The position numbers and the translations under genes are program-made. DNA of 64,000 nucleotides from an uncultured Bacteroidia bacterium. Lineage in GTDB: Bacteria > Bacteroidota > Bacteroidia > NS11-12g > UBA955. Below the pieces are notes generated by a model. The model did no database searches, was not told the DNA's origin, and saw nothing but the letters and a program-made list of their open reading frames with translations. The first letter of the stretch is position 1. The number at the start of each line of letters is the position of its first letter. The DNA lies in NCBI GenBank assembly GCA_943788195.1, contig CALSPH010000001.1, positions 557,673 through 621,672 of the forward strand, given 5' to 3'. This document shows, piece after piece, positions 8,584 to 16,973 of this stretch.

Positions 8584-8853
8584 GCCAATGTAAAGAAGGG
8601 TAATCCCGATTAGTGCAATGAGAGATACTATTCCAATGGCTAATTTCTTTAAGATTTTTTCATTTCATTAATGGTTTAAGTGAGAGGATACATATTTTAT
8701 GGAAAAGTTTTTTGCAGCCAAAAGAGTGGAAAAGGCCGCGATTTTCCTGGTGCTTTCCACTCAAAGATATACGGTGTGGGCGAATTTTCCAATTATCTCG
8801 ACTCAACTGGCCCTCAAATTCTTGATGAATTGTGGTGTTTGTTTTGCCAGAAT

Positions 8854-9229
8854 CTACTTTTTTTCTGAGCGCAAAATCTTCTCCATTTTACACCCTTTTG
8901 CCAATTCGTCAATCAGCTTTTGCATCTGTCGGTATTTTTTGTAAACCTCAAATTCATTCTCGATTTCTTCAATGCGATAACCACACACGACTCTTTTGAT
9001 AAGATGTGCATTGGGGTGGATTTTTGCTTTTTCAAAAAACGTTCTAAACGTTACTTTCTCATTAATAAGTGTTTGTAATTTATCTTCTTCAAAACCAGTA
9101 AACCACTCGATTACTCCATAGAATTCTTTTTTTGTTCTACCATGCTTTTCCAATCTATTCCAGTATTAGGTAAACAGAAGCAAAGATCATATTGGCCACT
9201 TTTTCATTTTTTTCAGCGGTAACCTTCAT
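8854..9229 (-). pseudogene. DUF2200 family protein, frameshifted
   Basis: The reading frame 8854-9153 (EKHGRTKKEFYGVIEWFTGF ... KCRQMQKLIDELAKGC-type C-terminus) matches the DUF2200 family, whose members have a GRTK-E--VI-WLTG core and a C-terminal DELAKG--MEKILR. The track's first residue is a TTG (Leu), not a real start. Upstream, in another frame, ATG 9227-9229 encodes MKVTAEKNEKVANMIFASVY, the expected N-terminus. That frame stops at TAG near 9155, and the two halves would join around VY/YWNR near 9165-9172. The gene therefore looks disrupted by a small indel. Function of the family is unknown. The quoted C-terminal reading is KYRQMQKLIDELAKG in the track. Confidence 0.7.
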
Positions 9230-9241
9230 CTTAAGTTTTGT

Positions 9242-9931
9242 TTAGTTATTTTTAATCAAACCTACACCAAAACAATTTTGCTCCCAATCATTTACAAATT
9301 CTTGATAATCATGATTCTGCTTGACTTCGTTCCAGAGTTTATAAACATTACATCTCGAGCCTTTATGAACAACGATGTCATGAAATCCGATTTTTCCACT
9401 TTTCTTGACGAGAGTTCGATATCTTTCAAAATCATGTTTTGCTCCCTCATAGGTGTGATCACCGTATATAAACAAATAATCTATTTCCCTTCCATTTAAA
9501 AGGATCTTTAGTTTTTCAAAAGTTTGGTCAGAATGAGAATCTCCTCTAATTAGTTCAATGTTTTGATTCGTTCTTGCAAAGGATTTGTAAATGGGGATTT
9601 TCCAATCAGGATAGCCACCGCCAAACTCGCCACCAGGGAGGTCTATAGAGATTATTAAGGCATTAGTTGACGCCAGTCGAGCAGCCATAAATAAGGTTCC
9701 TCCATTTGCTGTGCCAATCTCGACAATGATTTTTGGTTTCATTGTTTCAATTTGTTTTGCTAACTGCAGCAATTCTTCTTTAAATTGCCATGGGGTGATC
9801 AATTCGGCTTTTTTTGAAAAAAGGAAGTCTATTGTTTCCGCACTATCCATAGCATTCAGGTTGCCTATTTCTTTTAAAAGAGTTTTAAACCCTCTTTTTA
9901 TCAAGAATTTCGAAATATATTTTTTCATCAT
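9242..9931 (-). CDS. Class I SAM-dependent methyltransferase (CmcI/cephalosporin-hydroxylase-like)
   Basis: Soluble Rossmann-fold methyltransferase. The SAM-binding loop is VEIGTANGGTLF (residues 70-81), followed by an acidic ribose contact in ISIDLPGGEFGGG and a LIRGDSHSD segment. DYLFIYGDHTYEGAKHDF near residue 150 and GKIGFHDIVVHKG near 185 are the metal/catalytic segments of the CmcI/Methyltransf_24 group. Such enzymes modify small sugars or secondary metabolites; the substrate here is unknown. It sits in an accessory patch with the broken DUF2200 and cytochrome genes, and about 330 non-coding bases with a palindrome-like element precede it, so horizontal acquisition is plausible. Confidence 0.75.
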   Translation of the reverse strand: MMKKYISKFLIKRGFKTLLKEIGNLNAMDSAETIDFLFSKKAELITPWQFKEELLQLAKQIETMKPKIIVEIGTANGGTLFMAARLASTNALIISIDLPGGEFGGGYPDWKIPIYKSFARTNQNIELIRGDSHSDQTFEKLKILLNGREIDYLFIYGDHTYEGAKHDFERYRTLVKKSGKIGFHDIVVHKGSRCNVYKLWNEVKQNHDYQEFVNDWEQNCFGVGLIKNN

Positions 9932-10263
9932 TTTATTTGGTAATTAATCATAACGTTTTGGCTATGCAATGAAGGGCATTTCGGAGCTCTTTTCTTACAG
10001 CCGAGTAAAAAATCCAACCAAGATAATGAAAAGAATTGACAACTCACTAATCGCTCTATCTTGTATGGCCATTGTTCGCAAGCGTTATTTTCCTTTTGTG
10101 TTTCCAGCAAGGATATGTTGGGAGGGCAAATTATCCAAAGGACTGGGTGTATTTAATAGTTGATTGTGATGAACCAAAATGATTCCAGAAACTTAAATTC
10201 TAATCCAATTTTATTGTGCATTAATACCGGTTAAACTTCTCTACACTAAGCATTAGATTTACA
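9932..10263. other. Non-coding gap between divergent methyltransferase and galE
   Basis: No convincing gene: the two short ORFs here (9969 plus, 9928 minus) resemble no family and overlap each other. The stretch 9951-10087 starts TAACGTTTTGGC and ends GCAAGCGTTA, an imperfect inverted arrangement (TAACG...CGTTA, with CAATG...CATTG further in). This could be a recombination-site-like or hairpin element; see findings. Confidence 0.4.
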
Positions 10264-10271
10264 TACCTTTG
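10264..10271 (+). promoter_or_regulatory. -7 promoter element of galE
   Basis: TACCTTTG matches the TAnnTTTG box and ends only four bases before the galE ATG (10276). A start point about seven bases downstream would give an almost leaderless mRNA. No good TTG was found at the -33 spacing. Confidence 0.45.
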
Positions 10272-10275
10272 TGCC

Positions 10276-11283
10276 ATGTCCAAGCAAATTTTGGTTACTG
10301 GGGGTTTAGGATACATCGGTTCGCACACCGTGGTAGCATTAGTGGAGGCTGGGTACACTCCTGTTATCATTGATAATCTGGTAAATTCCAATCGTGGAGT
10401 ACTAAAACGACTTGAAAGTATTTGTAACCAAGAACTTCCCTTTTACGAGTTTGATATTTTGGATACTGAGCAGCTCAAAAGCACGCTTGAAAAGCATTCC
10501 ATACAAGCGGTGATACATTTCGCAGCTTTTAAGGCTGTTGGAGAATCGGTGCAAATGCCATTAAAATATTATGAGAACAATGTTGGCGGAATTATCAGCC
10601 TGCTTAAAGCAATGGATAATCAAGGTGTCAATCACTTGGTGTTTAGTTCCAGTTGCACCGTGTATGGTGAACCCGATGAATTGCCGGTTACGGAAGAAAC
10701 GCCCATGAAACCTGCTACTAGCCCATATGGAGCAACCAAACAAATGGGGGAACAAATACTGGAGGATGGCAAACCAAGGGTAATCGCTTTGCGCTATTTT
10801 AATCCAATTGGCGCACATGAATCCGCTCAAATTGGAGAAATGCCATTGGGGATACCCAATAATCTCATCCCATATGTAACGCAAACCGCTATTGGGAAAA
10901 GAGATCAGTTAACGGTAAATGGAGATGACTATCCAACCAAGGATGGAACCAATATCCGCGACTATATTCATGTAATGGATTTGGCAGAAGCGCATGTTGC
11001 TGCCATAAAACGGCAAGAGAAAGACGCCAAGGATTTTGAGGTGTTTAATATAGGAACAGGACAAGGAAACTCAGTGTTAGAAGTACTTAAAACCTTTGAA
11101 GAAGTTAATAAACTCAAGTTGAATTATAAAATGGGTCCCCGCAGAGATGGTGATGTGATGCAAGTATATGCGGATGTAAGCAAGGCCAATAAAATCCTGG
11201 GTTGGAAACACCAACGGACCCTACAAGATTCCTTGCGCAGTGCTTGGAAATGGGAGCAATTTGCAGCAAACCTTCCCTCTTGA
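10276..11283 (+). CDS. galE: UDP-glucose 4-epimerase
   Basis: Interconverts UDP-glucose and UDP-galactose with bound NAD, supplying galactose for glycans and the Leloir pathway. NAD site TGGLGYIGSH at residues 8-17, HFAAFKAVGES near 81, catalytic serine in FSSSCTVYGEP (123-133) and YGATK (Y151, K155). RYFNPIGAHES and GTNIRDYIHVMDLAEAH are hallmark GalE blocks. Length 335 aa is normal. Its stop TGA (11281-11283) overlaps the TTG proposed as start of the helicase, so the two may be coupled, although they share no obvious pathway. Confidence 0.92.
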   Translation: MSKQILVTGGLGYIGSHTVVALVEAGYTPVIIDNLVNSNRGVLKRLESICNQELPFYEFDILDTEQLKSTLEKHSIQAVIHFAAFKAVGESVQMPLKYYENNVGGIISLLKAMDNQGVNHLVFSSSCTVYGEPDELPVTEETPMKPATSPYGATKQMGEQILEDGKPRVIALRYFNPIGAHESAQIGEMPLGIPNNLIPYVTQTAIGKRDQLTVNGDDYPTKDGTNIRDYIHVMDLAEAHVAAIKRQEKDAKDFEVFNIGTGQGNSVLEVLKTFEEVNKLKLNYKMGPRRDGDVMQVYADVSKANKILGWKHQRTLQDSLRSAWKWEQFAANLPS

Positions 11284-13484
11284 TTCAATCCAAAGACATA
11301 CGCGATGAAGCTGCCATAGCAGAAGACTTACTCAATTTTACGGGGCGGAGTTTATTTTTAACGGGAAAAGCAGGAACCGGTAAAACCACCTTCTTACTCA
11401 ATTTTTTAGCTAAAACACAAAAGAAAGCAGTGGTTGTCGCGCCAACGGGAGTGGCGGCTATTAATGCAGGCGGAATGACGATTCATTCGCTTTTTCAATT
11501 TCCTCCAGGTTTATTTGTGCCAGCAACATCAGGGGGGTATGGACAGGACAATGTGTTCAATCGTTCCAGTTTAACAAAGTCAATATTTCTTTCTAAGTCA
11601 AAACGAAAATTACTCAATTCAATCGACCTCTTGGTCATTGATGAGGTGAGTATGCTGCGTGCAGATTTGTTGGATGCTATGGATACGATGTTGCGTTCCA
11701 TACGGAAAAACTACAATGATCCCATGGGTGGAGTTCAGGTGCTCTATATTGGAGATTTATGGCAACTGCCACCTGTGGTAAAAGATCAAGATTGGGCTGT
11801 TTTGGGATCGTACTATCAAAGTCCGTTCTTCTTTAGCGCAGCAGTAATTGAAGAAAGCCCTCCGGTCATTATTGAGCTGACAAAGATCTACCGTCAACAG
11901 GATGAGCAGTTTATTCATCTGTTAAATAACATTCGGAATAACACCTTGCACAAGGATGATTACTATGAATTGAACAAGCGGTATCAACCTGATAATATCG
12001 ACTACGATCGCGATAATTATATCATTCTAACTACGCATAATTATAAAGCCAATCAAATCAATATGGCGAAGCTTCAGCAGTTGGATGGAGATGCTTATAC
12101 CTATTCTTCGGAAATTCAAGGGGACTTTTCTGAAAACAGTTATCCGAATGAAACGGAGCTAACCCTTAAAGTTGGTGCGCAAGTGATGTTTCTAAAAAAT
12201 GATTCGGAAGAAAAGAAGCGATACTACAATGGGAAAATTGGATCAGTAACTTCCATTCGATTGGACAAGGATGATGAGCCTGAAATTGAAGTGACTTTTC
12301 CCGATGGGATTGAGATGATTTTGGAAAAGGAGAGTTGGAATAACCTGCGTTTTGAGTACAATCAAGAAGAGGATAAGGTAGATGAAAAAGTGCTCGGCAC
12401 CTTCACCCAATATCCAGTAAAACCTGCTTGGGCAATTACCATTCATAAAAGTCAAGGATTGACCTTTGAGGAAGTAGTGATTGATGCGGGAAGAGCATTT
12501 GCGCCAGGTCAGGTTTATGTGGCCTTGAGTAGGTGTACTACATTAAATGGGATCATGTTGCTATCAGAGATCACAGATGAAGCGATTTCTACCGATGAGC
12601 GCGTAGTTAATTTTACGTCTGACCAGCCGAGTATTGATGATTTAGAACAAATCTTGGCAGATGAACGGGTGGCTTTTGAACAACAATTGGTCTTGGATGT
12701 TTTCAGATTGAATGCCTTAAAGGAAGTAGCTTATCATGCGCATGATATCTACAAAGATCGCAAACCCAGTCCAAAATTGGGCGTACAAGAATTTGCAAGC
12801 AAAGTCTCCAAACAAGGCGTTGATTTATTGGGGATAGCAGATAAATATCGCAACGAGTTAATCAAAATTTTTAGGGAAGATGCTAAAAATATTAACCGGT
12901 TGAAGGAGCGTATGGGCAAGGCGGTTCCATATTTTACGGCACAAATCATCGAACAAATATTTTACCCTATTATTCAATTAGACTTGGTGCTTTCCAAGGC
13001 AAAAAAGGTGAAAGCCATACGCACAAAATTGAACGACTTGGAAGTGAATGTGCGCAAACAAATTAATCAATTGCAACGCGTACAATACCTAGGTTCTGAT
13101 CTCTATGAAGGGGATTCAATGGAATTGAATGCCTTGAAGTCTGCTTATTTAGGAGATGTTGAAACGGATGCTGAAGAAAGTGCCAAGCAAGCCAATTTAA
13201 GCAGTCATGAGGTTAGTCTACAATTGTTTCAAGACGGGAAATCAGTAGCAGAGGTTGCTGTGGAAAGGGGTTTAGTAGAAGGGACTATCTATAGCCATGC
13301 TGCTAAACTAATTAAAGATAACTTGCTGAACGTAGAACATGTGTTGGATCAAAAAAGCATCGATATCATTCAAGCTACGATTGATACATTTGAGAAAAAG
13401 CCGAGTGTAGGGCAATTACGCACCAAACTAAACAACCAGTTTTCCTATGGAATTTGTGCTTGTGTGTTGAATGTCGGCAGCTAG
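11280..13484 (+). CDS. PIF1/RecD-like helicase with C-terminal helix-turn-helix
   Basis: Superfamily 1 DNA helicase. Walker A TGKAGTGKTT (about residues 28-37), Walker B LLVIDEVSML near 120, GDLWQLPPV near 160, a UvrD-C/PIF1-type AITIHKSQGLTF near 390 and VYVALSRC near 415. The C-terminal third is mostly helical and holds a helix-turn-helix, LQLFQDGKSVAEVAVERGL...IYSHAAKLI, around residues 640-675, as in the Bacteroidota helicases annotated with an HTH_40 domain. The track start (11202) lies deep inside galE. TTG 11280, overlapping the galE stop as TTGA, gives about 734 residues and begins shortly before the conserved NFTGRSLFLTGKAG segment; ATG 11250 is an alternative. Role inferred: replication or recombination intermediate processing. 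Confidence 0.82.
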   Translation: MIQSKDIRDEAAIAEDLLNFTGRSLFLTGKAGTGKTTFLLNFLAKTQKKAVVVAPTGVAAINAGGMTIHSLFQFPPGLFVPATSGGYGQDNVFNRSSLTKSIFLSKSKRKLLNSIDLLVIDEVSMLRADLLDAMDTMLRSIRKNYNDPMGGVQVLYIGDLWQLPPVVKDQDWAVLGSYYQSPFFFSAAVIEESPPVIIELTKIYRQQDEQFIHLLNNIRNNTLHKDDYYELNKRYQPDNIDYDRDNYIILTTHNYKANQINMAKLQQLDGDAYTYSSEIQGDFSENSYPNETELTLKVGAQVMFLKNDSEEKKRYYNGKIGSVTSIRLDKDDEPEIEVTFPDGIEMILEKESWNNLRFEYNQEEDKVDEKVLGTFTQYPVKPAWAITIHKSQGLTFEEVVIDAGRAFAPGQVYVALSRCTTLNGIMLLSEITDEAISTDERVVNFTSDQPSIDDLEQILADERVAFEQQLVLDVFRLNALKEVAYHAHDIYKDRKPSPKLGVQEFASKVSKQGVDLLGIADKYRNELIKIFREDAKNINRLKERMGKAVPYFTAQIIEQIFYPIIQLDLVLSKAKKVKAIRTKLNDLEVNVRKQINQLQRVQYLGSDLYEGDSMELNALKSAYLGDVETDAEESAKQANLSSHEVSLQLFQDGKSVAEVAVERGLVEGTIYSHAAKLIKDNLLNVEHVLDQKSIDIIQATIDTFEKKPSVGQLRTKLNNQFSYGICACVLNVGS

Positions 13485-13489
13485 CAGGC

Positions 13490-15115
13490 TTATCTTTTTA
13501 CAACAAGCTTTTGGGTTACCTTTTGGGTAGCGGTTTCAAGGGTAAAAAAGTACATGCTTCCTGCGGTTAATTTGGCAATATTCATGTTATAAACGTTTTT
13601 TCCTTGCGCTAGATTTTTCAATACGATTTTTTTAATCATCGCCCCCGTGGCATCCAAAACAGATAACGTTACGTCTTCCTGTTTAGCTAAATGGAAAGCA
13701 ATATTTACAACTCCAACATTTGGATTGGGGTAAAGGCTTAGGTTTAACAAACTGTTGCTGGAAGCGTTTAAGTGGTCCGTGGAAAGCGCATTTGAATTCT
13801 TTATATAAACCTTAAATAATTGATTGCTGGCATCGCTTTGTGTTCCATTATTAATAAAAAAAATGTTGGGTAGCGTGCTGCTAATCCCTCCATAAATATA
13901 TCCAATTAAGGTGCTATCCATGCTTAAGCTATCCAATTTAAACACATCATTATTGAAATGGGGGAAATCTAGGTTGGGTATAAATTCTGCACCAGCTCCC
14001 AATAGTGAAGGCATTACGATAGGCAATTTATATTCTGACATTTTACCATTTGCATCTCGAGTAACTCTTGCAATGGTATTTACAAAGGGCACATTATTAT
14101 CTTGAATAAGGGTTCCAGCCGTATCATAGTATTGAGCGATACCACCGAAAAATAGGGTATGCATTGCATTATCCTTTTCAGAGTAAATGGGCAATGCGGG
14201 ACAGTGGTAATGATTGTAATATTGTTTGAATGTAGAATTCAAGGCATATCCATTTGCGTCTACCAAGACGGAAGTTAAATAAGGCAGATTCACCGTTGGC
14301 TGGAAAACGCCTGAAAACATCGTAATGCCTTGTTTGCCATTCGGTAATATTTGCGGTTCAGCGTTGTAATCCCTGCGATGTAAATTAGCTGCATCGGTGT
14401 AGGGTGTTAAATGGGTAATGGTAATTAACCCATTGGTATTAGTAACATTAAACCTACGAATGGCATTGGTATAATCTTGAGTAAATCCCGGCCCGTGATT
14501 CGGTCCCATTGGGTTGTATCTGCCCATAAATTTCTGACCTCCCAACAAATAGAATGTGGAATCTATCTTTTTTAATCTACCCCCCGTAACCTGAAATTCG
14601 GTATCCGTGATTTGCGTGATAAAGCTGGTAAAGGCGGTTTGATTTATAACCGCATTGATTACTTCAGAAACTTTTATCGAAGTGAAATTTTTGAAGGTAA
14701 CATGGTCAGAAGCGGTGGCACTATATCCATAGCCCCCTGTGCAATATAAATAATCCCCTTCTTGAAAGAATTGCATATTGGTAGAACTCATCTGTTCTTG
14801 GAGTGATGCAGGCAGTGATGTAATTGGGGCTGACCATTTTTTCTGCGCAATCGGATCCACCACAATAAGCTGATTATTATGGCCAGCTATATCGAAGCTT
14901 GAAAAGGGTTGTCTTTGGTGTAACCCATCCAGACGTCCTCCAACGATTAGCCATTTGCCTTCATGTTGTCCAAAGGCATAGGATTGAAGACCACCAAGGC
15001 CAGAAATATTGAACGGTTGAATACTTATTTCAAACGGTGCAGTTTGAGCGTAATTGTAACTGGATATTCCAAATAATGCGAGGAGTAATATGAGTTTAAC
15101 CTTATTTTTTTTCAT
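13490..15115 (-). CDS. Secreted T9SS protein with kelch-like propeller
   Basis: Exported protein: signal peptide KVKLILLLALFGISSYNYAQ, then a long beta-rich region with repeated 'GG' turns (WLIVGGRLDGLH, YCTGGYGYS, YLLGGQKFMGRYN, LFFGGIAQYYD, YIYGGISSTLP), spaced as in kelch beta-propellers, although the repeats are irregular. The last 80 residues form a T9SS type A sorting domain (LSLYPNPNVGVVNIAF ... LTAGSMYFFTLETATQKV). ATG 15115 is used rather than the TTG at 15121. CAAAGTTA at 15145-15152 is a possible minus-strand -7 box (TAACTTTG). Likely anchored on or released from the cell surface; ligand unknown. It converges with the helicase gene, five bases away. Confidence 0.8.
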   Translation of the reverse strand: MKKNKVKLILLLALFGISSYNYAQTAPFEISIQPFNISGLGGLQSYAFGQHEGKWLIVGGRLDGLHQRQPFSSFDIAGHNNQLIVVDPIAQKKWSAPITSLPASLQEQMSSTNMQFFQEGDYLYCTGGYGYSATASDHVTFKNFTSIKVSEVINAVINQTAFTSFITQITDTEFQVTGGRLKKIDSTFYLLGGQKFMGRYNPMGPNHGPGFTQDYTNAIRRFNVTNTNGLITITHLTPYTDAANLHRRDYNAEPQILPNGKQGITMFSGVFQPTVNLPYLTSVLVDANGYALNSTFKQYYNHYHCPALPIYSEKDNAMHTLFFGGIAQYYDTAGTLIQDNNVPFVNTIARVTRDANGKMSEYKLPIVMPSLLGAGAEFIPNLDFPHFNNDVFKLDSLSMDSTLIGYIYGGISSTLPNIFFINNGTQSDASNQLFKVYIKNSNALSTDHLNASSNSLLNLSLYPNPNVGVVNIAFHLAKQEDVTLSVLDATGAMIKKIVLKNLAQGKNVYNMNIAKLTAGSMYFFTLETATQKVTQKLVVKR

Positions 15116-15277
15116 GGACAATTGGGTTGGATTTCTTATTTCTTCAAAGTTAGACTACTCCCAAAAAAGTAAAGGTAACAAAGGTCACAGAGCAGGTTAA
15201 TTTTTTTTGTAGATACCTGCATAGGCTTTGTGTAATAATCATGTTTTTGACTCTATAATTATTAATGCTCGTTGTGG

Positions 15278-15886
15278 TTAAAGCACTTCAAACCCAAAAC
15301 TATTTTTCAATTCTTGCGCAGTAAATGCTTGGATACTCACCTCCATCGGTATATCAACCAAGGGTTTATCATTCCCATCGGTGGCTACTTTCTCAATGGT
15401 TTCTAATACTTCAGTCCCTTGAATGATTTGTCCAAAAATCATATAATCTCCATCTAAATTGGGCAGTCCTTGTTCTTTGTTCACAATATAAATTTGACAG
15501 GCATTGGATTGTTTGCCAGCATTATTATCTCTTCCCATACCCAAAGCACCATAAATGTGTTTAAGGCTATCGTTAAACTCAGGATCCAATAGATAAGGGG
15601 AGTCTTTGAAATACTGCACAGAGTCGGGGCATCCACCTTGAATTACAAAGTTTTTTACTACCCGGTTAAACGTAAACTGATTGTAGTGTTTTGCATTCGC
15701 CAATTCAATAAATTTGGCTTTGTGCAAAGGTGTTTCATTGTGCAACCAGAAATACATCTTACCGTAGGAGGTTGATATTAAGCCAATTGAAAAGGAGGGT
15801 TCTTGATCTGGAGGGCTCGGTTTGTTCTCTTTGCATGCAAAAACACCAATGAGGAGAATGAATAATAGGGCGAATTGAATTTTCAT
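15278..15886 (-). CDS. Cyclophilin-type peptidyl-prolyl isomerase lipoprotein
   Basis: Folding catalyst for periplasmic or outer-membrane proteins. The N-terminus FALLFILLIGVFACKEN is a lipoprotein signal with C18 as the lipidated residue. The cyclophilin core follows: FNRVVKNFVIQGG (the F-x-R...Q-G-G active-site block), GALGMGRDNNAGKQSNACQIYI, and FGQIIQGTEVLETI. Length 202 aa fits. A minus-strand -7 box (TAAATTTG, 15898-15905) lies just upstream of the ATG. It is divergent from the Ppx/GppA gene. Confidence 0.88.
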   Translation of the reverse strand: MKIQFALLFILLIGVFACKENKPSPPDQEPSFSIGLISTSYGKMYFWLHNETPLHKAKFIELANAKHYNQFTFNRVVKNFVIQGGCPDSVQYFKDSPYLLDPEFNDSLKHIYGALGMGRDNNAGKQSNACQIYIVNKEQGLPNLDGDYMIFGQIIQGTEVLETIEKVATDGNDKPLVDIPMEVSIQAFTAQELKNSFGFEVL

Positions 15887-15987
15887 AGGAAGGTGTTCAA
15901 ATTTACAAGAATTATTATTCCAAAACAGTTAGCTTCAACATAATTTTCGTGTGTAAAAAATGGTAGTTCTATCCTATATGCAACACT

Positions 15988-15995
15988 TACCTTTG
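15988..15995 (+). promoter_or_regulatory. -7 promoter element of the Ppx/GppA gene
   Basis: TACCTTTG (TAnnTTTG) ends seven bases before the TTG at 16003. Its position supports TTG 16003 as the start and predicts a nearly leaderless transcript. Confidence 0.45.
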
Positions 15996-16002
15996 ACAGG
16001 CA

Positions 16003-16899
16003 TTGAAATTTGCCGCGATAGACATAGGGAGTAATGCCGTGCGTTTAATTATAGCACGACCACTGGATCCCAGCTTGTACGTTTCTACTTTTAAAGCTGT
16101 GGAAATCACGCGTCTTCCACTTAGATTAGGAGACGATGTTTTCAAAAAAGGAAAAATTTCAAGTAAAAAGGAAGACCTTCTGATTAAGGCGATGAAGGCT
16201 TTTAATTATCTTACCGAAATATACAACGTGGATGGCTTAAAAGCCTGTGCCACATCTGCAATGCGCGATGCCAGTAACGGAAAGGATATTCGAAAAAAAA
16301 TTAAAGAAATAACTGGGATTGATATCGAAGTGATATCGGGTTTAGAAGAAAGCCGAATTTTACAGAAAACTATATTAACCACCATTAAAAGCAAACGTAC
16401 TTATTTGCATATTGATGTGGGTGGGGGTAGCACGGAGATGACCGTGATTCGAAATAGAGAATCCATTTTATATGAAAGTTTTGATGTAGGGACAGTTCGG
16501 ATGATGGAAAATGCCATTAAGAAATCTGAAACTGAACGCATGCATGATTGGTTGGATGAAATTGGCAAAAAATATAAGTCCATTCGGGCCATCGGTACAG
16601 GAGGAAATATTGTAAAATTGAACTCACTGGGCAACCCCTCCCAAACCAAACCATTGAATTTAGAAGATTTAAAAGAAGTCAACAAACGAATTAAAAAGTT
16701 GAATCACGAACAAAGGGTGTATGAACTGAAATTGAACCCAGATCGAGCACAAGTTATTGATAAAGCTGGCGATATCTTTATTGAAATATTAAAGCACGGT
16801 TCGATTGATAAAATAATAGTGCCCAACAAGGGGCTAAAAGATGGGATGATTCTTGGTTTATGGCAGGAGTACTTTGATAAGAATCTACGTACACAATGA
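16003..16899 (+). CDS. Ppx/GppA family exopolyphosphatase/pppGpp phosphatase
   Basis: Sugar-kinase/Hsp70-fold phosphohydrolase that degrades inorganic polyphosphate and/or pppGpp. Phosphate loop 1 FAAIDIGSNAVRLII is at the very N-terminus; phosphate loop 2 LHIDVGGGSTEMTV lies near residue 136; IRAIGTGGNIVKLNSL near 195 completes the fold. At 298 aa it is the short, single-domain form common in Bacteroidota, lacking the C-terminal HD domain of E. coli Ppx. The start is TTG; no in-frame ATG precedes the conserved K-F-A-A-I-D block and the promoter box is just upstream. Whether it prefers polyphosphate or pppGpp cannot be told. Confidence 0.85.
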   Translation: MKFAAIDIGSNAVRLIIARPLDPSLYVSTFKAVEITRLPLRLGDDVFKKGKISSKKEDLLIKAMKAFNYLTEIYNVDGLKACATSAMRDASNGKDIRKKIKEITGIDIEVISGLEESRILQKTILTTIKSKRTYLHIDVGGGSTEMTVIRNRESILYESFDVGTVRMMENAIKKSETERMHDWLDEIGKKYKSIRAIGTGGNIVKLNSLGNPSQTKPLNLEDLKEVNKRIKKLNHEQRVYELKLNPDRAQVIDKAGDIFIEILKHGSIDKIIVPNKGLKDGMILGLWQEYFDKNLRTQ

Positions 16900-16954
16900 T
16901 CAGTACATTGGACAACATATTACAGAGCTGTGGCGTCTAATCTTTGGAAAGGAT

Positions 16955-16962
16955 TAACTTTG
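16955..16962 (+). promoter_or_regulatory. -7 promoter element of the large T9SS-B protein
   Basis: TAACTTTG, 11 bases before TTG 16974. No well-spaced TTG was found upstream, so this is a half-site call. Confidence 0.35.
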
Positions 16963-16973
16963 TATAAACCGTC

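Noticed and set aside
8680-8944. Two plus-strand ORFs (62 and 81 aa) after the cytochrome gene
   Set aside because: They are antisense to the DUF2200 remnant or lie in the gap, have no start context or family resemblance, and overlap each other in different frames.
9928-10163. Short ORFs on both strands in the methyltransferase-galE gap
   Set aside because: Mutually overlapping, no recognisable protein features; the sequence is better described as a non-coding element.
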